Shown in pieces: positions 25,047 to 35,836 of a stretch of DNA of 44,325 nt (within the stretch, counting starts at the first letter, position 1; the number at the start of each line of letters is the position of its first letter). Location of the stretch: positions 1 through 44,325 of the forward strand of contig SXPC01000159.1 in NCBI GenBank assembly GCA_005778225.1, read 5' to 3'. This stretch comes from Planctomyces sp. (GTDB taxonomy: Bacteria; Planctomycetota; Planctomycetia; Planctomycetales; Planctomycetaceae). Below the pieces are notes generated by a model. That model searched no databases. It saw only the letters and a program-made list of their open reading frames with translations, and had not been told where the DNA came from. Made by a program: the position numbers and the translations under genes.

Positions 25047-25721
25047 ATGGTGCAGATACAGACGAGGTCGGGGACGCAGGCGGAGCGGCGGGTCGTTGAG
25101 GGCTGGCTGAAAGTGGATTACGTCAGCTGGGTGTTTGTCGGGATGTTGTTTGCCATCATCCCATTTCTGCTCTTCGGCCAGCTGGGCTGGAGTCTTGGAA
25201 TCGCGTTCTGGCCTCACTGGGCAGGACTCTGGCAGTTCATCGGGTGGAGCATTGCGGCGTTGGTGTTTTACGTCCCGATGCGAAAGTTTGTGCTGCGTCA
25301 GCAGAAGACGAAGTCAGATTTGTCTGCGGACCTGGAGGAGTTTATCGTTCAGGAGATCGTGGTCGCCTACTGCGATTCGTCGAAGGTGCGGGTGCAGGGG
25401 AGCGATGAGGCAGCGTTACTCGTTGACCTGGGACAAGGCCGTGGGCTGCTCTTGCATGGGGAATATTTGACGCAGCATGTCACCTATGGCGCATCAACAG
25501 CGTCGGACACAATGCCGGAGTTTTTCAATGGACTTCAGGCGCCGTGGTCATTTCCTTCCGACCGGTTTGTTTTGACGCGGCTGCCGAAGTCAGGCCGCGT
25601 GCTGGGAATCACGGTGCATGGGGATTATGTCGAGCCGGTGGAGTCAGAACTGGTGCTGCCGGCGATGGAGAAGGAGTCGGCAATTGTGGAGCGGGAGATG
25701 ACGCGTTTGGGGGAGTCTTAA
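25047..25721 (+). CDS. Two-helix membrane protein of unknown function
   Basis: A 224-residue protein with two membrane helices in the N-terminal 80 residues (about 26-46 and 58-78), then a charged linker (RQQKTKSDLSADLEEF) and a soluble C-terminal domain (FIVQEIVVAYCDSSKVRVQG, RGLLLHGEYLTQHV, RFVLTRLPKSGRVLGITVHG). The layout resembles small planctomycete membrane proteins with a YcxB-like or SHOCT-like cytosolic part, but I do not recognise it. No strong ribosome site precedes ATG 25047. It overlaps the end of the toxin gene by four bases in convergent orientation. Confident that it is coding, not of its role. Confidence 0.65.
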   Translation: MVQIQTRSGTQAERRVVEGWLKVDYVSWVFVGMLFAIIPFLLFGQLGWSLGIAFWPHWAGLWQFIGWSIAALVFYVPMRKFVLRQQKTKSDLSADLEEFIVQEIVVAYCDSSKVRVQGSDEAALLVDLGQGRGLLLHGEYLTQHVTYGASTASDTMPEFFNGLQAPWSFPSDRFVLTRLPKSGRVLGITVHGDYVEPVESELVLPAMEKESAIVEREMTRLGES

Positions 25722-26044
25722 GTCACTTCGTCCTTGCTTAATGGTGGTTGGCCGGGGCCTCTGACGCGAAGAACTTGCACGACATTATTCTCGATTATGA
25801 AGATGACACGGTAGCGTTTGCCCTGGCGGGTTTTGAAACTGATCTGTTGAATGCCCAGGTCTTGAAGCTCATGCTCGCTCACGACCGAGTGAATCTCAGG
25901 ATTTACCTGCACTCGGCGAACTGCTTCGCGAAAAGCAAGTGACCATGTGGTCGCGCCATCAGGGCTCTGTCGGGTGACTCGGATCCATCTCGTGATTGAA
26001 GAGACATCTGCTCGGGCACGAGGGGTAACGAAAGCTTGCAGCAT
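25718..26044 (-). CDS. RelE/ParE-family toxin
   Basis: A 108-residue protein. AFVTPRARADVSSITRWI and, at the end, GKRYRVIFIIENNVVQVLRVRGPGQPPL are typical of the RelE/ParE superfamily, whose members cut mRNA at the ribosome or poison gyrase. Start ATG 26044 lies three bases after the antitoxin stop codon, so translation is coupled. It is the second gene of the pair, the usual order. Which target it has cannot be read; the Arg-rich C-terminal strand is present and no truncation is seen. Confidence 0.85.
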   Translation of the reverse strand: MLQAFVTPRARADVSSITRWIRVTRQSPDGATTWSLAFREAVRRVQVNPEIHSVVSEHELQDLGIQQISFKTRQGKRYRVIFIIENNVVQVLRVRGPGQPPLSKDEVT

Positions 26045-26047
26045 CCA

Positions 26048-26299
26048 CTAGTCTCGCAAATCGTTGTCACTCGCCAGTTCGTTCATGAACTTATCAATCT
26101 CTGTTCCAACCACGCCATTTTTCACGTCTCGATAACTCGCAAGGATCGCCTGCACATCGTCTTCCGAGTAGGGCTCGGGGGCTGTGTCGTCGTGCCAGAG
26201 TTCGAAGAGGTCTTCGATGGAATACATGTCTTGGCTGGTCTGGATTTTCTCCATCGCGAAGTTGTAAAAGCGTTGAATATCGTCCTGGACGCGCGACAT
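26048..26299 (-). CDS. Antitoxin of the RelE/ParE-type pair
   Basis: An 83-residue, acidic protein. The N-terminus is helical (VQDDIQRFYNFAMEKIQ), the middle acidic (SIEDLFELWHDD), and the C-terminus (VQAILASYRDVKNGVVGTEIDKFMNE) resembles the tail of other small antitoxins that wrap a RelE/ParE toxin. It lacks an evident ribbon-helix-helix or Phd fold, so DNA binding is not shown. ATG 26299 follows GGAGA with six bases' spacing. The pair is a two-gene unit; the cognate relationship is inferred from position and coupling. Confidence 0.75.
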   Translation of the reverse strand: MSRVQDDIQRFYNFAMEKIQTSQDMYSIEDLFELWHDDTAPEPYSEDDVQAILASYRDVKNGVVGTEIDKFMNELASDNDLRD

Positions 26300-26392
26300 G
26301 GGAAATCTCCGTGTGAATTGTGCGACGTATGAATTATAATCGTCGGGAAACGCCCGTCTCCAGTCTGGTTTATTGACAGGAATGAGAAAACG

Positions 26393-26779
26393 ATGAAGGG
26401 TCCGGGGTTACGTAGCAATTTTGCAGGGTCGCGGTTGTGGCGCTGTCCGCAAACGGGGCATGAGCTGCATACAAAGCCAAACGTGACGTCGATGGCGTCG
26501 CCGTTTGCAGCGGGGAAGTGGATGATTGCCGTTGACCCGCCACGGAATTACCGCGCGGTGGTGCCGATTGAGGATTTCGTCTCGATTGTGGAAGCAGAGC
26601 CAGCGGTGGAAGTTGTTGCCGTTGTGGTGGAACAAGTCGTAGTGACGGAGGAGACCGTCGTGATCGAAGAAACCGTGGTGACGGAATCGCTCGAAGAGAT
26701 AGCCGGAAGTCACCACGTCGAAGCAGACGAAAATGAGACCCAAGACGACGATGAGGGTTTCGGCGAAGGGCTGACCTGA
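26393..26779 (+). CDS. Small protein with Cys/Trp motif and acidic Val/Glu tail
   Basis: A 128-residue protein with two unlike halves. The first ~60 residues hold GSRLWRCPQTGHELHTKPN and SPFAAGKWMIAVDPP, resembling a planctomycete conserved short domain. The second half is low-complexity: long Val/Glu alternation (VVVEQVVVTEETVVIEETVV) and an acidic Asp/Glu-rich end. ATG 26393 has AGGAATGAG upstream. It might be secreted or DNA-associated, but there is no signal peptide. Function unknown. It runs convergently with the PQQ propeller, 20 bases apart. Confidence 0.55.
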   Translation: MKGPGLRSNFAGSRLWRCPQTGHELHTKPNVTSMASPFAAGKWMIAVDPPRNYRAVVPIEDFVSIVEAEPAVEVVAVVVEQVVVTEETVVIEETVVTESLEEIAGSHHVEADENETQDDDEGFGEGLT

Positions 26780-26799
26780 CCCTCTGATATCTCAGGAAG

Positions 26800-28131
26800 T
26801 TACTTGCGAATGCAGTACAGGCTCTTCACGCCACGTAGATAGAGCGAATTTTGAGCAACGGCAGGAGTCGCCCAGAAGAGATCGTTGATTTTGCCTCCCC
26901 CCACGATCTCGAACTCCGGCCCCACTTTCACCAGCGCGGATTGGCCGGCTTCATCAAGGACGAACAGCTGGTCGCCGATGATCAACGGGCAGGCGGCGAC
27001 GAGTTTCATGTCGGGCAGGCGTTGCTGGTAGAGTAATGATCCAGTCTTTGCGTCGTAGCAGCGGAGGATATTTTCGGCAGCGACGTATACAAAGTCACCA
27101 TTCGAGACGGGCGAAGCCATGCCAGGTCCCGCGCGTTCGACCAGCCAGTCGCAGGTGTTGAACTGTCCGTTCTTTTTTGACGGCGAAAGATCTCCTGCCC
27201 CGCCCGCACGGACGGCGAACAGCGGGCCCTTGGAGAAGGGATCGGAACCGCCAAAGTAAATGTGATTTGCATCGGCTGCGATGGAGCAGGCAGTCGGGGC
27301 TTTGATGTTCCCAACACGCCACAATTCGGACCCGGTCGACGGATCGTAGCTGACGATCAAGTCATCGCCTGAACTGAGCAGTTCGGTGCGCAGTCCGTTT
27401 TTCCAGAGAATCGGCGAACTCCAAGATGTTTCTGTTTTTGTTCGTTGTGCGGACCAGACAGGCTTGCCAGTTTTCATTTGATAAGCAGCGATCAGACCAC
27501 TCTTCTGAGTGAAGTGCTGAACGAACACCAGCCCGTCGTGAATGGCGAGCGAGCTGCCTGTCCCAAAGCCGTTGCTGGTCGGGAAGGCACCGAGTTCAAC
27601 CTGCCATCGAATTTCGCCCGCGTGGGAGAGCCCAACGAGAGTTCCGGTGGCTCCGAAAAAGGCAGCGACTCCCGTGTCATCAGCGACCGGGGATTCGGTG
27701 GCGTAGGTGTTGGAGGGATGAATGGGGAATTTCGGCTCGCCGACAACAATGCTTTTCGCCCACAGCGGCAGCCCTGTCAGCGCGTTGTACGCGTGGACCT
27801 GCCAGTCGATCGTGGCGTTGGGAGCGGAGGTAAGACCTCCCAGACCCATGCTTTGAGGAAGTCGCACGCCGCCAGCGAAGTCTTTGGGGGTGAGATCTTT
27901 CTCCGAGACAGCGGTCGTGAGAAACAGGGTTTCGCCGATGATGACAGGCTGCGACCAGCCCGTGCCCGGGACATCGATCTTCCAGGCGAGGTTCTCCTGT
28001 TCGGACCACTGTCTCGGGAGCGTTGCATCCGCGACCTGTCCATTTCCCATGATGCCTCGAAATTGAGGAAAATCGGCCGCGAAGAGACTCGAACAGCTGA
28101 ATGTAATAAACAGGCCAAGACTGCGAAGCAT
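26800..28131 (-). CDS. Secreted PQQ-type beta-propeller protein (no EF-hands)
   Basis: A 443-residue protein with a signal peptide (MLRSLGLFITFSCSSLFA). DFPQFRGIMGNGQVADATLP is the typical opening of planctomycete PQQ-like proteins. Blades carry DP-STGSELWRVG, YDAKTGSLLYQQ and AYQMKTGKPVWSA. It is a paralogue of 10979-12406 but lacks the calcium-binding loops. ATG 28131 has AGGGA five bases upstream. The frame extends to 28239 and would overlap the next gene upstream; this extension is not needed. Role: an outer or periplasmic propeller whose substrate is unknown. Confidence 0.87.
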   Translation of the reverse strand: MLRSLGLFITFSCSSLFAADFPQFRGIMGNGQVADATLPRQWSEQENLAWKIDVPGTGWSQPVIIGETLFLTTAVSEKDLTPKDFAGGVRLPQSMGLGGLTSAPNATIDWQVHAYNALTGLPLWAKSIVVGEPKFPIHPSNTYATESPVADDTGVAAFFGATGTLVGLSHAGEIRWQVELGAFPTSNGFGTGSSLAIHDGLVFVQHFTQKSGLIAAYQMKTGKPVWSAQRTKTETSWSSPILWKNGLRTELLSSGDDLIVSYDPSTGSELWRVGNIKAPTACSIAADANHIYFGGSDPFSKGPLFAVRAGGAGDLSPSKKNGQFNTCDWLVERAGPGMASPVSNGDFVYVAAENILRCYDAKTGSLLYQQRLPDMKLVAACPLIIGDQLFVLDEAGQSALVKVGPEFEIVGGGKINDLFWATPAVAQNSLYLRGVKSLYCIRK

Positions 28132-28204
28132 AGGAGTCCCTTTCGAGGCACACACGAGAATGCGGAGCGTCTCAGGGATTATAGCCACAATGCAAGCAGC
28201 AGTC

Positions 28205-28705
28205 TCAAGGAGCAGCAGGGAATGAGGTGACGAGGTCATTGAGGAGCTTGCAGAGCACCTCGACCGTCAAGTGCATCTCAATCGGATCGCGGCCAGGCTG
28301 GCCTTTGACATAACGATAGCGCTTCATGGAGAACATCGTGCCGGTTTGCAGTTCGAGCATGACCTCGAAGTAGGCAGTTCCATCAGGAAGAGTGTCCGGC
28401 TTGATGGAACGAACCAGAACCTGACCGGCTTGCGGGTCGAATTCGAGCGGGCCAAGTTCTTCCAGCAGATACGTGATCTTGCGACTGAAGTTCCGGGCCC
28501 AGTCCTGCAGCTGGTTGTAAGTGGCATTCGCGAGGAACGGCCCACCCAGACGGATCTCGGCGATCGAACAGCTGAGGCGATCGATCGCGGTGACGTCGAC
28601 CTCGCAGTCCACAGCAGCATCGCGGGCAGAAATCGTCAGCGGGACTGTACCAGCCCAGCCTGTCTGCGCTTGCAGCGATTGTGTGAGGGACGTCAGGAAC
28701 GACAT
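28205..28705 (-). CDS. Conserved-looking soluble protein of unknown function
   Basis: A 166-residue protein without signal or membrane segment. It has a beta-rich N-terminal half (VPLTISARDAAVDCEVDVTA, SCSIAEIRL) and alternating hydrophobic strands (LEFDPQAGQVLVRSIKP, TAYFEVMLELQTGTMFSMKR), with a helix at the end. ATG 28705 has GGAAGGA seven bases upstream, a strong site, which supports real translation; an upstream start would add 31 residues without benefit. It lies 73 bases upstream of the PQQ propeller on the same strand and may be in one unit with it. I do not recognise the family. Confidence 0.65.
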   Translation of the reverse strand: MSFLTSLTQSLQAQTGWAGTVPLTISARDAAVDCEVDVTAIDRLSCSIAEIRLGGPFLANATYNQLQDWARNFSRKITYLLEELGPLEFDPQAGQVLVRSIKPDTLPDGTAYFEVMLELQTGTMFSMKRYRYVKGQPGRDPIEMHLTVEVLCKLLNDLVTSFPAAP

Positions 28706-28856
28706 AAAGGCATCCTTCCGGTCTCCCCCGTTGAGCACAGGGAAGACACGTAGCCGATAAGTTTCATCGACATTTACCCGACGATGAAATAAGGCCAACT
28801 AATAAATTGTGGTCTGCAACAGGAGTGTTGGGAAGGGGTGATTCTGCGAAAGTGGG

Positions 28857-30383
<1,527 letters not shown>

Positions 30384-30430
30384 GACGAGGCTCGTAATAG
30401 GTAGTTAGGAATTCGATGGAAGGCAATAAA

Positions 30431-30826
30431 TCAACGATCTGATTCTGTCTGATTCTTGGCAGGGAAATGACTGCTTATAAGCTGGAAAAGCGTTTGGGCA
30501 GGCTGAGATTGGGAGTTAAATTCATAAGACCACTGTTCGTGATGTAGTTGCCCAAAGATATTGTTGCACTTCCAGCAAATGGAGGCCTCGAAATAGATAT
30601 CTCCATCCTTATTCAAATACCGCATTCCAAACGGCGGGATGTGGCATCGTGACTGCATGCCCTCAGGCAACTCGTCAAATGCTTGATAGATGACGTCAAC
30701 TAAATCGGGTGCGACGACAACGCCGGATTGCTCTTCAACCACCTGCATGTAAGCGTCAACCCGTGGAGGATGAACTGATCTCAGATCAAACAATTGGATT
30801 CGATCTGGGTGAGGTAACGACGACAT
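30431..30826 (-). CDS. Unknown protein inside the PrkA-SpoVR cluster
   Basis: A 131-residue soluble protein. Notable features are SRCHIPPFGMRYLNKDGDIY and ASICWKCNNIFGQLH: three cysteines and two histidines that could form a metal site or redox pair. The N-terminus (PHPDRIQLFDLRSVHPPRVD) is ordinary. I recall similar CHxP...CWxCN proteins in planctomycetes but cannot name the family. It lies 47 bases upstream of spoVR and 73 downstream of the DUF444 gene, on the same strand, so co-transcription is likely. No good ribosome site precedes ATG 30826. Confidence 0.6.
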   Translation of the reverse strand: MSSLPHPDRIQLFDLRSVHPPRVDAYMQVVEEQSGVVVAPDLVDVIYQAFDELPEGMQSRCHIPPFGMRYLNKDGDIYFEASICWKCNNIFGQLHHEQWSYEFNSQSQPAQTLFQLISSHFPAKNQTESDR

Positions 30827-30899
30827 GGCTTAGTTCTTATTTTTGAGCTCACCGCGGCAACGAAGATAATTAATAACAAACCAGTTCGCACGACCGCTT

Positions 30900-32006
30900 C
30901 TACTTTCCTTTTCCAAGGAAGGTCTTAATCGAATCGTAGATTCCGTCTTTCGAGGCGATCTCTGAAAGAATGAGTGAATCAAACTTCGATTCAACCTTCT
31001 TCAACTCCCTCAGATAATCCCCCGAGCCATACGGGCTGTCGACCTGGCCGTAGCAGAAGAGGTTGCACTTCGGCAGCAGGTCGGTAGTCAGCATCTTGAG
31101 GCATTCGATGTTGTCTTCGCCCCAGTTGTCGCCGTCGGAGAACTGGAAGCAGTAGAGGTTCCAGTCGTCCAGCGGGAAGTCACGCTCGATGACCTTGAGG
31201 GCACCGCGATACGCTGAGGAGATTCTCGTTCCCCCCGATTCTTTGACGCGGAAGAAGGTGTCTTCATCCACTTCATGCGCAACGACATCGTGGACGATGT
31301 AGCGGCGCTGAATGCCGCGGTATTGGCTTTTCAGCCAGGTATCAATCCAGAAGGCTTCGATGCGAACAATCTCTTTCTGGTCATCGGTCATCGACCCGGA
31401 GACGTCCATCATGTAAACGATCGCCGCGTTCGCTTCCGGCTGGGTGACGGTCTTCCACGATTTGAATCGCTCATCATCCTTGGTTGGGAGGATTCTTGGT
31501 TCAACCGAGTTGTACTCGCCGGTCGCAATCTGGCGTTTGAGGGCCTGTTTGTAAGTCCGCTTGAAGTGACGAAGTGCATCGGGGCCCGTGCGGTTGATCG
31601 AGGTGTATTTGTCCTTGCTGGTCTTAATCGCTTCCTGTCCTTTGGGAACGATATTCGGAAGTTGAAGCTCATTGGCGAGCATCGCGGCGAGCTCTTCAAA
31701 CGTCAGCTCGACTTCGCGAACATGCTGCCCGGGCTTATCACCCACCTGCCCTTGTCCGTCCGCCGGGTCATCTCCCTGCCCCACTGGCTGCCCGACTTCT
31801 CCTTCCCCCTGCCCGGTCCCGCCAGAACCTTTCTTGCCATGACGAAAATGGGGGATATCGATATTGGAGACCGGAATACTGACGGTCTCTTTCCCCTTAC
31901 GTCCCATCATATCGCCGTGATTGATGTACTTACGAAGGTTCTGCCGCACCTTGCCCCGGACAATGTGCTTGAAACGCTGGAGATCGATATCGATGTTACG
32001 GGACAT
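30900..32006 (-). CDS. yeaH: DUF444 / YeaH-YhbH family VWA-like protein
   Basis: A 368-residue protein of the YeaH/YhbH family, partner of PrkA/YeaG kinase. The N-terminal ~100 residues include a Gly-rich, low-complexity segment (about 60-95). The von Willebrand A-like half has the metal-site sequence MMDVSGSM (MIDAS, Asp201-x-Ser-x-Ser), then SGGTRISSAYRGALKVIE and FQFSDGDNWGEDN. In E. coli yeaGH is induced on nitrogen starvation; in Bacillus YhbH belongs to the sporulation/stress module. It starts eight bases after the Uma2 stop codon, so translation is probably coupled. Its role in signalling is inferred from the family. Confidence 0.93.
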   Translation of the reverse strand: MSRNIDIDLQRFKHIVRGKVRQNLRKYINHGDMMGRKGKETVSIPVSNIDIPHFRHGKKGSGGTGQGEGEVGQPVGQGDDPADGQGQVGDKPGQHVREVELTFEELAAMLANELQLPNIVPKGQEAIKTSKDKYTSINRTGPDALRHFKRTYKQALKRQIATGEYNSVEPRILPTKDDERFKSWKTVTQPEANAAIVYMMDVSGSMTDDQKEIVRIEAFWIDTWLKSQYRGIQRRYIVHDVVAHEVDEDTFFRVKESGGTRISSAYRGALKVIERDFPLDDWNLYCFQFSDGDNWGEDNIECLKMLTTDLLPKCNLFCYGQVDSPYGSGDYLRELKKVESKFDSLILSEIASKDGIYDSIKTFLGKGK

Positions 32007-32013
32007 GGAGGGC

Positions 32014-32646
32014 TCAATCGTTTAACACGTCGAAGAGCAAAGTGACATCCAAAGACAACTCTGGATACTTTGCAGAGACTGCTGAATTACCAACGGAGTA
32101 AATCATGGTCGTGTATTGGCTACCAGTTTCTAATGACAAAACATGGACCTTCTTCTTTTCTGGATCGATGATCCAATACTCGGGAATACCTGCCTGCTGA
32201 TAGTTCGCAACCTTTGTTTCAAAGTCTCGTTTTCGGTCCTGTGACGACGAACTGACAACTTCGACGACAAGCTGCGCAAAATCTGGATAATCTTTTGACG
32301 TCCGAAAATCCTCTGGCCTGACGACAAGCAAATCCGGTTCGCGTAAAGTTCCAGGCCAAAGTCGCAATGGGAGCGGTGCAAACAAAACTTCGGCACCACG
32401 AGAGTCAAAGTACGCCTCGAGTGTCTTCAGGAGCATTTTCATCAAGCGTTGGTGGGTGAGTGGGGGCACAGGAAGAAGCTCCAGAAATCCTTCATTCAGT
32501 TCAGCGAAAACCTTTCTTTCACGGTCAAGCCACAGAAACTCCAACTCTGTCCAATCTCCTTGACGGGGATAGTACATGGCCAGTTCCCAGACCGGGGTGC
32601 CGGGCTTTGTTTCTGGATGATCTGAGTGAGTGGATGGGGTAATCAA
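32014..32646 (-). CDS. Uma2 (DUF820) family PD-(D/E)XK endonuclease-like protein
   Basis: A 210-residue protein. YYPRQGDWTELEFLWLDRER opens as Uma2 proteins do, followed by FLELLPVPPLTHQRL and the restriction-endonuclease-like core: LREPDLLVV, then QLVVEVVS and IPEYWIIDPEKKKVHV. The catalytic pattern would be Asp (EPD), Glu (VEV) and, further on, the Lys of the core. Uma2 genes are extremely abundant in cyanobacteria and planctomycetes, but their role is unsettled. TTG 32646 is used because the preceding TPVWELAMYYPRQG segment matches the family's N-terminus; an ATG at 32577 is possible. Its place between prkA and DUF444 is unusual. Confidence 0.85.
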   Translation of the reverse strand: MITPSTHSDHPETKPGTPVWELAMYYPRQGDWTELEFLWLDRERKVFAELNEGFLELLPVPPLTHQRLMKMLLKTLEAYFDSRGAEVLFAPLPLRLWPGTLREPDLLVVRPEDFRTSKDYPDFAQLVVEVVSSSSQDRKRDFETKVANYQQAGIPEYWIIDPEKKKVHVLSLETGSQYTTMIYSVGNSAVSAKYPELSLDVTLLFDVLND

Positions 32647-32713
32647 TTTCCTGTTCCGTAATTTCCGTAGGAATGTGCGACTTAAGGCTTCAAGAAATCT
32701 GAAATCATCGCAT

Positions 32714-32778
32714 AGGTAGGTTCCTCATGCTACCTTCGAACGTCGAGCCTTTGTGAAGACAGGGGGTTGACACCCCCC
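32714..32778. promoter_or_regulatory. Hairpins in the prkA-Uma2 gap
   Basis: Two hairpins: AGGTAG (32714-32719) / CTACCT (32730-32735) and GGGGG (32762-32766) / CCCCC with a short TTGACA loop. There is no T run on the minus strand, so these are more likely attenuators or processing sites between prkA and the Uma2 gene than true terminators. Confidence 0.35.
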
Positions 32779-32792
32779 GCTCGCCTTTAAGA

Positions 32793-34832
32793 TCAGTGTT
32801 TCACATCCCCTCGGGCGAAGATGCTGGCGACGTACTGCAGGACATCCGTCGCGGATTCGTCGTTATACCCGTAGTTCTTGATCAGCCGGCCTTTGACGAT
32901 GTCGATTTTTTCCTGCGTGTCGGCGTCGATGACATTCGAGATCAGGCTGGTGAGTTTGATCGTGTCTTTCTGATCTTCAAACAGTTTCATCTCGAGCGCC
33001 TTCTGGAGACGTTCGTTGGTGCGGTAATCGAATTTCTTGCCGTCCAGCGACAACGCTCCGATGTAGTTCATGATCTCTCTGCGGAAGTCATCCTTGCGGG
33101 TCTCCGGAATGTCAATCCGCTCTTCGATCGAACGCATGAGGCGTTCATCCGGTTCCTCATCCTGGCCGGTGTATTTATTCTTCACCTTCTCCTTGAGCGT
33201 GTAGGCTTTGACATTATCAATATAGTTAGCACACAGACGATTGAGCCCTTCTTCATCGGACGCGATCGCACGCTGCACCTCATTTTTGACGATATCGGTG
33301 TACTCCTCTTTTATCACGGACACCAGCTGGCGGTACTGCTCGCGCGTATCTTCGTTAGGGATCAGCGAGTGATGCTTTAAGCCCTCTTCGAGTTCGTTCA
33401 TCACCATGAACGGGTTGAGACTGGTCGAGTCAGAATTCGCAACCAGCGCGTTCGAGATCTTGTCCTGCACGAAGCGTGGCGAAATGCCGTGCAAACCTTC
33501 CGAGCGGGCTTCTCGACGCAACTGCTTGACGTTATCGGCTGTGAAGTTCGGCAGCGTCTTGCCGTTATACAGCTTCATCTTCTGTAGCAGCGTCAAGCCA
33601 TGGTGTTTGGGTTGCTCCAGACGTGTGAGGACGGCCCACATCGCGGCAATCTCGAGTGTATGTGGGGCAATGTGCTTGCCGCGGACTCGTCGCGTGTTGT
33701 AGTCCTTCTGGTAGATCTTGATCTCTTCGGACAGCTTGGTGACGTAGGGAATATCGATCTTGATTGTCCGGTCACGCAACGCTTCCATGAACTCATTGGA
33801 CTGCAGCTTGCGATACTCTGGCTCGTTGGTGTGACCAATGATGACGGTATCGATATCCGTCTGCGCGAACTTCTTCGGCTTAATCTTGTGTTCCTGCGAC
33901 GCCCCCAGAAGGTCGTACAGAAACGCGACATCAAGCTTCAAAACTTCGATGAACTCAATCAACCCGCGATTGGCGATGTTGAATTCGCCATCGAAGTTGA
34001 ACGCGCGAGGATCGGATTCGCTGCCGTATTCTGCGATCTTCCGGTAGTTGATGTCCCCCGTCAGTTCCGTGGAGTCCTGGTTCTTTTCATCTTTCGGCTG
34101 GAACGTACCAATCCCGACCCGGTCCTGTTCGGACAGGATGACGCGACGAATGACGACCGACTCGACGACTTTCGTCCAGTCGCCGTCCGCTTCTTTCAAG
34201 CGTTCCTGGTAGTAGTAACGAGACAGCGGGCAGATATCGCCATGAATCTCGACTTTCCGTGGGTCGTGTTCCCCTTTGCCTTCATTGAAGTAATCGCAGA
34301 TCTCGGCTCGATACTTCTGCGGCACGAGTTGCAAAGGCTCACCGTTCATGGGATCCCAGACAACGGTTCCGTCATCCTGCTTCCAGCCGAAGGAGTAAAG
34401 CGCGCCCTGGTCAGTGCGCGAATAACGCTGCAGCCCCTGCTTGAGAAGTCGCGCAATGGTCGACTTCGACGATCCGACCGGGCCATGAAGCAGCAGCACA
34501 CGTCGTTCCGTGCCATACTTCAAAGCCGCCGATTTGAATACATTGACCAGTTCCATCAGCTGGGTCGTGAGTCCGAAGATCGCATCTTCCCCATCGTTGT
34601 GGGGATCGTCAAAGAACTTGTAACGGATCTGCCCGTCCTTGTTCCCTTCAACCGGGTAGGTCCCGTCTTCCATGATCATGTCGTACAGACGCTGATAAGC
34701 CGTCCGCGTGATCTGGGGTTTTTCTTTCACGAGGTCGAGATACTGCGAAAACGAACCTTCCCAGTGCTCCTGACGGAACGAGTCTTTCGACATCTTGGAG
34801 GAAATCTGAGAGAGCAATGATGAGCTTGCCAT
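32793..34832 (-). CDS. prkA: PrkA-family serine protein kinase (YeaG-like)
   Basis: A 679-residue protein with an AAA+-type N-terminal domain (Walker [10 protein letters not shown], residues 117-125; VLLLHGPVG) and a PrkA C-terminal kinase-like domain. Conserved blocks: [27 protein letters not shown] is split around the P-loop, then [40 protein letters not shown], and [16 protein letters not shown]. YeaG/PrkA autophosphorylates and is linked to nitrogen starvation, stationary phase and sporulation. Length matches the family (about 640-690). ATG 34832 has GGAGA seven bases upstream; an in-frame start at 34865 adds 11 residues of lesser quality. It is the first gene of the cluster and is followed by Uma2, DUF444, an unknown and spoVR. 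Confidence 0.95.
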   Translation of the reverse strand: MASSSLLSQISSKMSKDSFRQEHWEGSFSQYLDLVKEKPQITRTAYQRLYDMIMEDGTYPVEGNKDGQIRYKFFDDPHNDGEDAIFGLTTQLMELVNVFKSAALKYGTERRVLLLHGPVGSSKSTIARLLKQGLQRYSRTDQGALYSFGWKQDDGTVVWDPMNGEPLQLVPQKYRAEICDYFNEGKGEHDPRKVEIHGDICPLSRYYYQERLKEADGDWTKVVESVVIRRVILSEQDRVGIGTFQPKDEKNQDSTELTGDINYRKIAEYGSESDPRAFNFDGEFNIANRGLIEFIEVLKLDVAFLYDLLGASQEHKIKPKKFAQTDIDTVIIGHTNEPEYRKLQSNEFMEALRDRTIKIDIPYVTKLSEEIKIYQKDYNTRRVRGKHIAPHTLEIAAMWAVLTRLEQPKHHGLTLLQKMKLYNGKTLPNFTADNVKQLRREARSEGLHGISPRFVQDKISNALVANSDSTSLNPFMVMNELEEGLKHHSLIPNEDTREQYRQLVSVIKEEYTDIVKNEVQRAIASDEEGLNRLCANYIDNVKAYTLKEKVKNKYTGQDEEPDERLMRSIEERIDIPETRKDDFRREIMNYIGALSLDGKKFDYRTNERLQKALEMKLFEDQKDTIKLTSLISNVIDADTQEKIDIVKGRLIKNYGYNDESATDVLQYVASIFARGDVKH

Positions 34833-35820
34833 AGTCGAATCTCCAGACTGCTTGCATGCAGCCATTCAAAACCCGCCACAATCAGTGTGGAGGTGTTCGT
34901 CGCAAATTGGATAGTGAAATTTGCCCTCCCTGCCTTGTTATTATGCAGGGGCGCACGCGAACGCGGGCGGGGCAGTAACGGAGTCTCGAACGCAGCAGTT
35001 GACGAGATCGTCAACCGGTCACAGACGCGTGATCACGCTGAGTCGAAAACGGCTGGTCGTTTGAAAAAGAGAGCGCCAAATTGAGCGAAAGAATGCTTAC
35101 CGGCGATCAGCACTGCGGCAGAAGGACATTCTGCCGGAAGACTGTCGAAAGCAAGCCCGTACTCATGGTGTCGTGCATGGAGAGAAAGTGACCGCGCAAA
35201 AAAATGCCGTCAGTTCTTTTCTCTGTGATGAGCCGTGTGGATGAAACACGGCCCGATCCTAGAATGCGAAAGAACGACGGATTATGAACTCGACCGTGAC
35301 TAGAGCGAAGAAGATTCGACAGAAAAAAACCAGCTATCCCAGATTCGAGATGACTGGCCATGACTCTGTTATACAGGCGGCCCAGGCATGGCAGAGATAT
35401 CTTCATGCTGATCACAACGTCCTGTTGGTGAATGTCAGCGACCGGGAAAGGTCCGGTCGGCGGACATCGTCTCTGTCAGGCGTGATCGTGAATGGTCATC
35501 GTCTGACAGCGAAATCCATCTCGAGGTTCGGCCAGCGCGTCTCGCGGAGAGCAGACAGTCGACCAAACCACACGACATTATCCGGAAACTTATACGACAA
35601 GGCAATAGCATTTTCCTTTCTGATGTTTCGGGAGTCGTGTTGAGTTGCGAATGTCATGAGAGAATCGACTGGTTCAATTTGCCAGATCATGGTCTCGCAA
35701 GAGTTCGCTAAATCTATGTCAGCAAAAGTGTCGTCACAGCGAGAACACACTGTCGCGAAATGAACTCCGTGTTCAGCCAGAATCCTGTGAATTTCTCGGC
35801 GTTTCGCCAATAAATGCTCA
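34833..35820. other. Long intergenic region, no gene I can support
   Basis: Almost 1 kb between divergent prkA and the Gly/His/Tyr-rich gene. An inverted repeat GTTGACGA/TCGTCAAC (34998-35015), in the upstream region of prkA, is a candidate operator. Two opposite frames, 35284-35643 (plus, 119 codons) and 35496-35837 (minus, 113 codons), overlap; neither has a ribosome site or recognisable motif, so I leave both out. Composition is slightly AT-richer than the neighbours. Confidence 0.4.
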
Positions 35821-35836
35821 TGGCACGCCGTATGCA
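35821..35836 (+). promoter_or_regulatory. Sigma-54-type promoter candidate
   Basis: TGGCACGCCGTATGCA: GG (35822-35823) and GC (35834-35835) are exactly ten bases apart, and the -24 element TGGCACG is perfect against consensus; the -12 element is ATGCA against TTGCA. Start near 35847 would give a leader of about 65 bases before the Gly/His/Tyr-rich gene. Confidence 0.55.
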
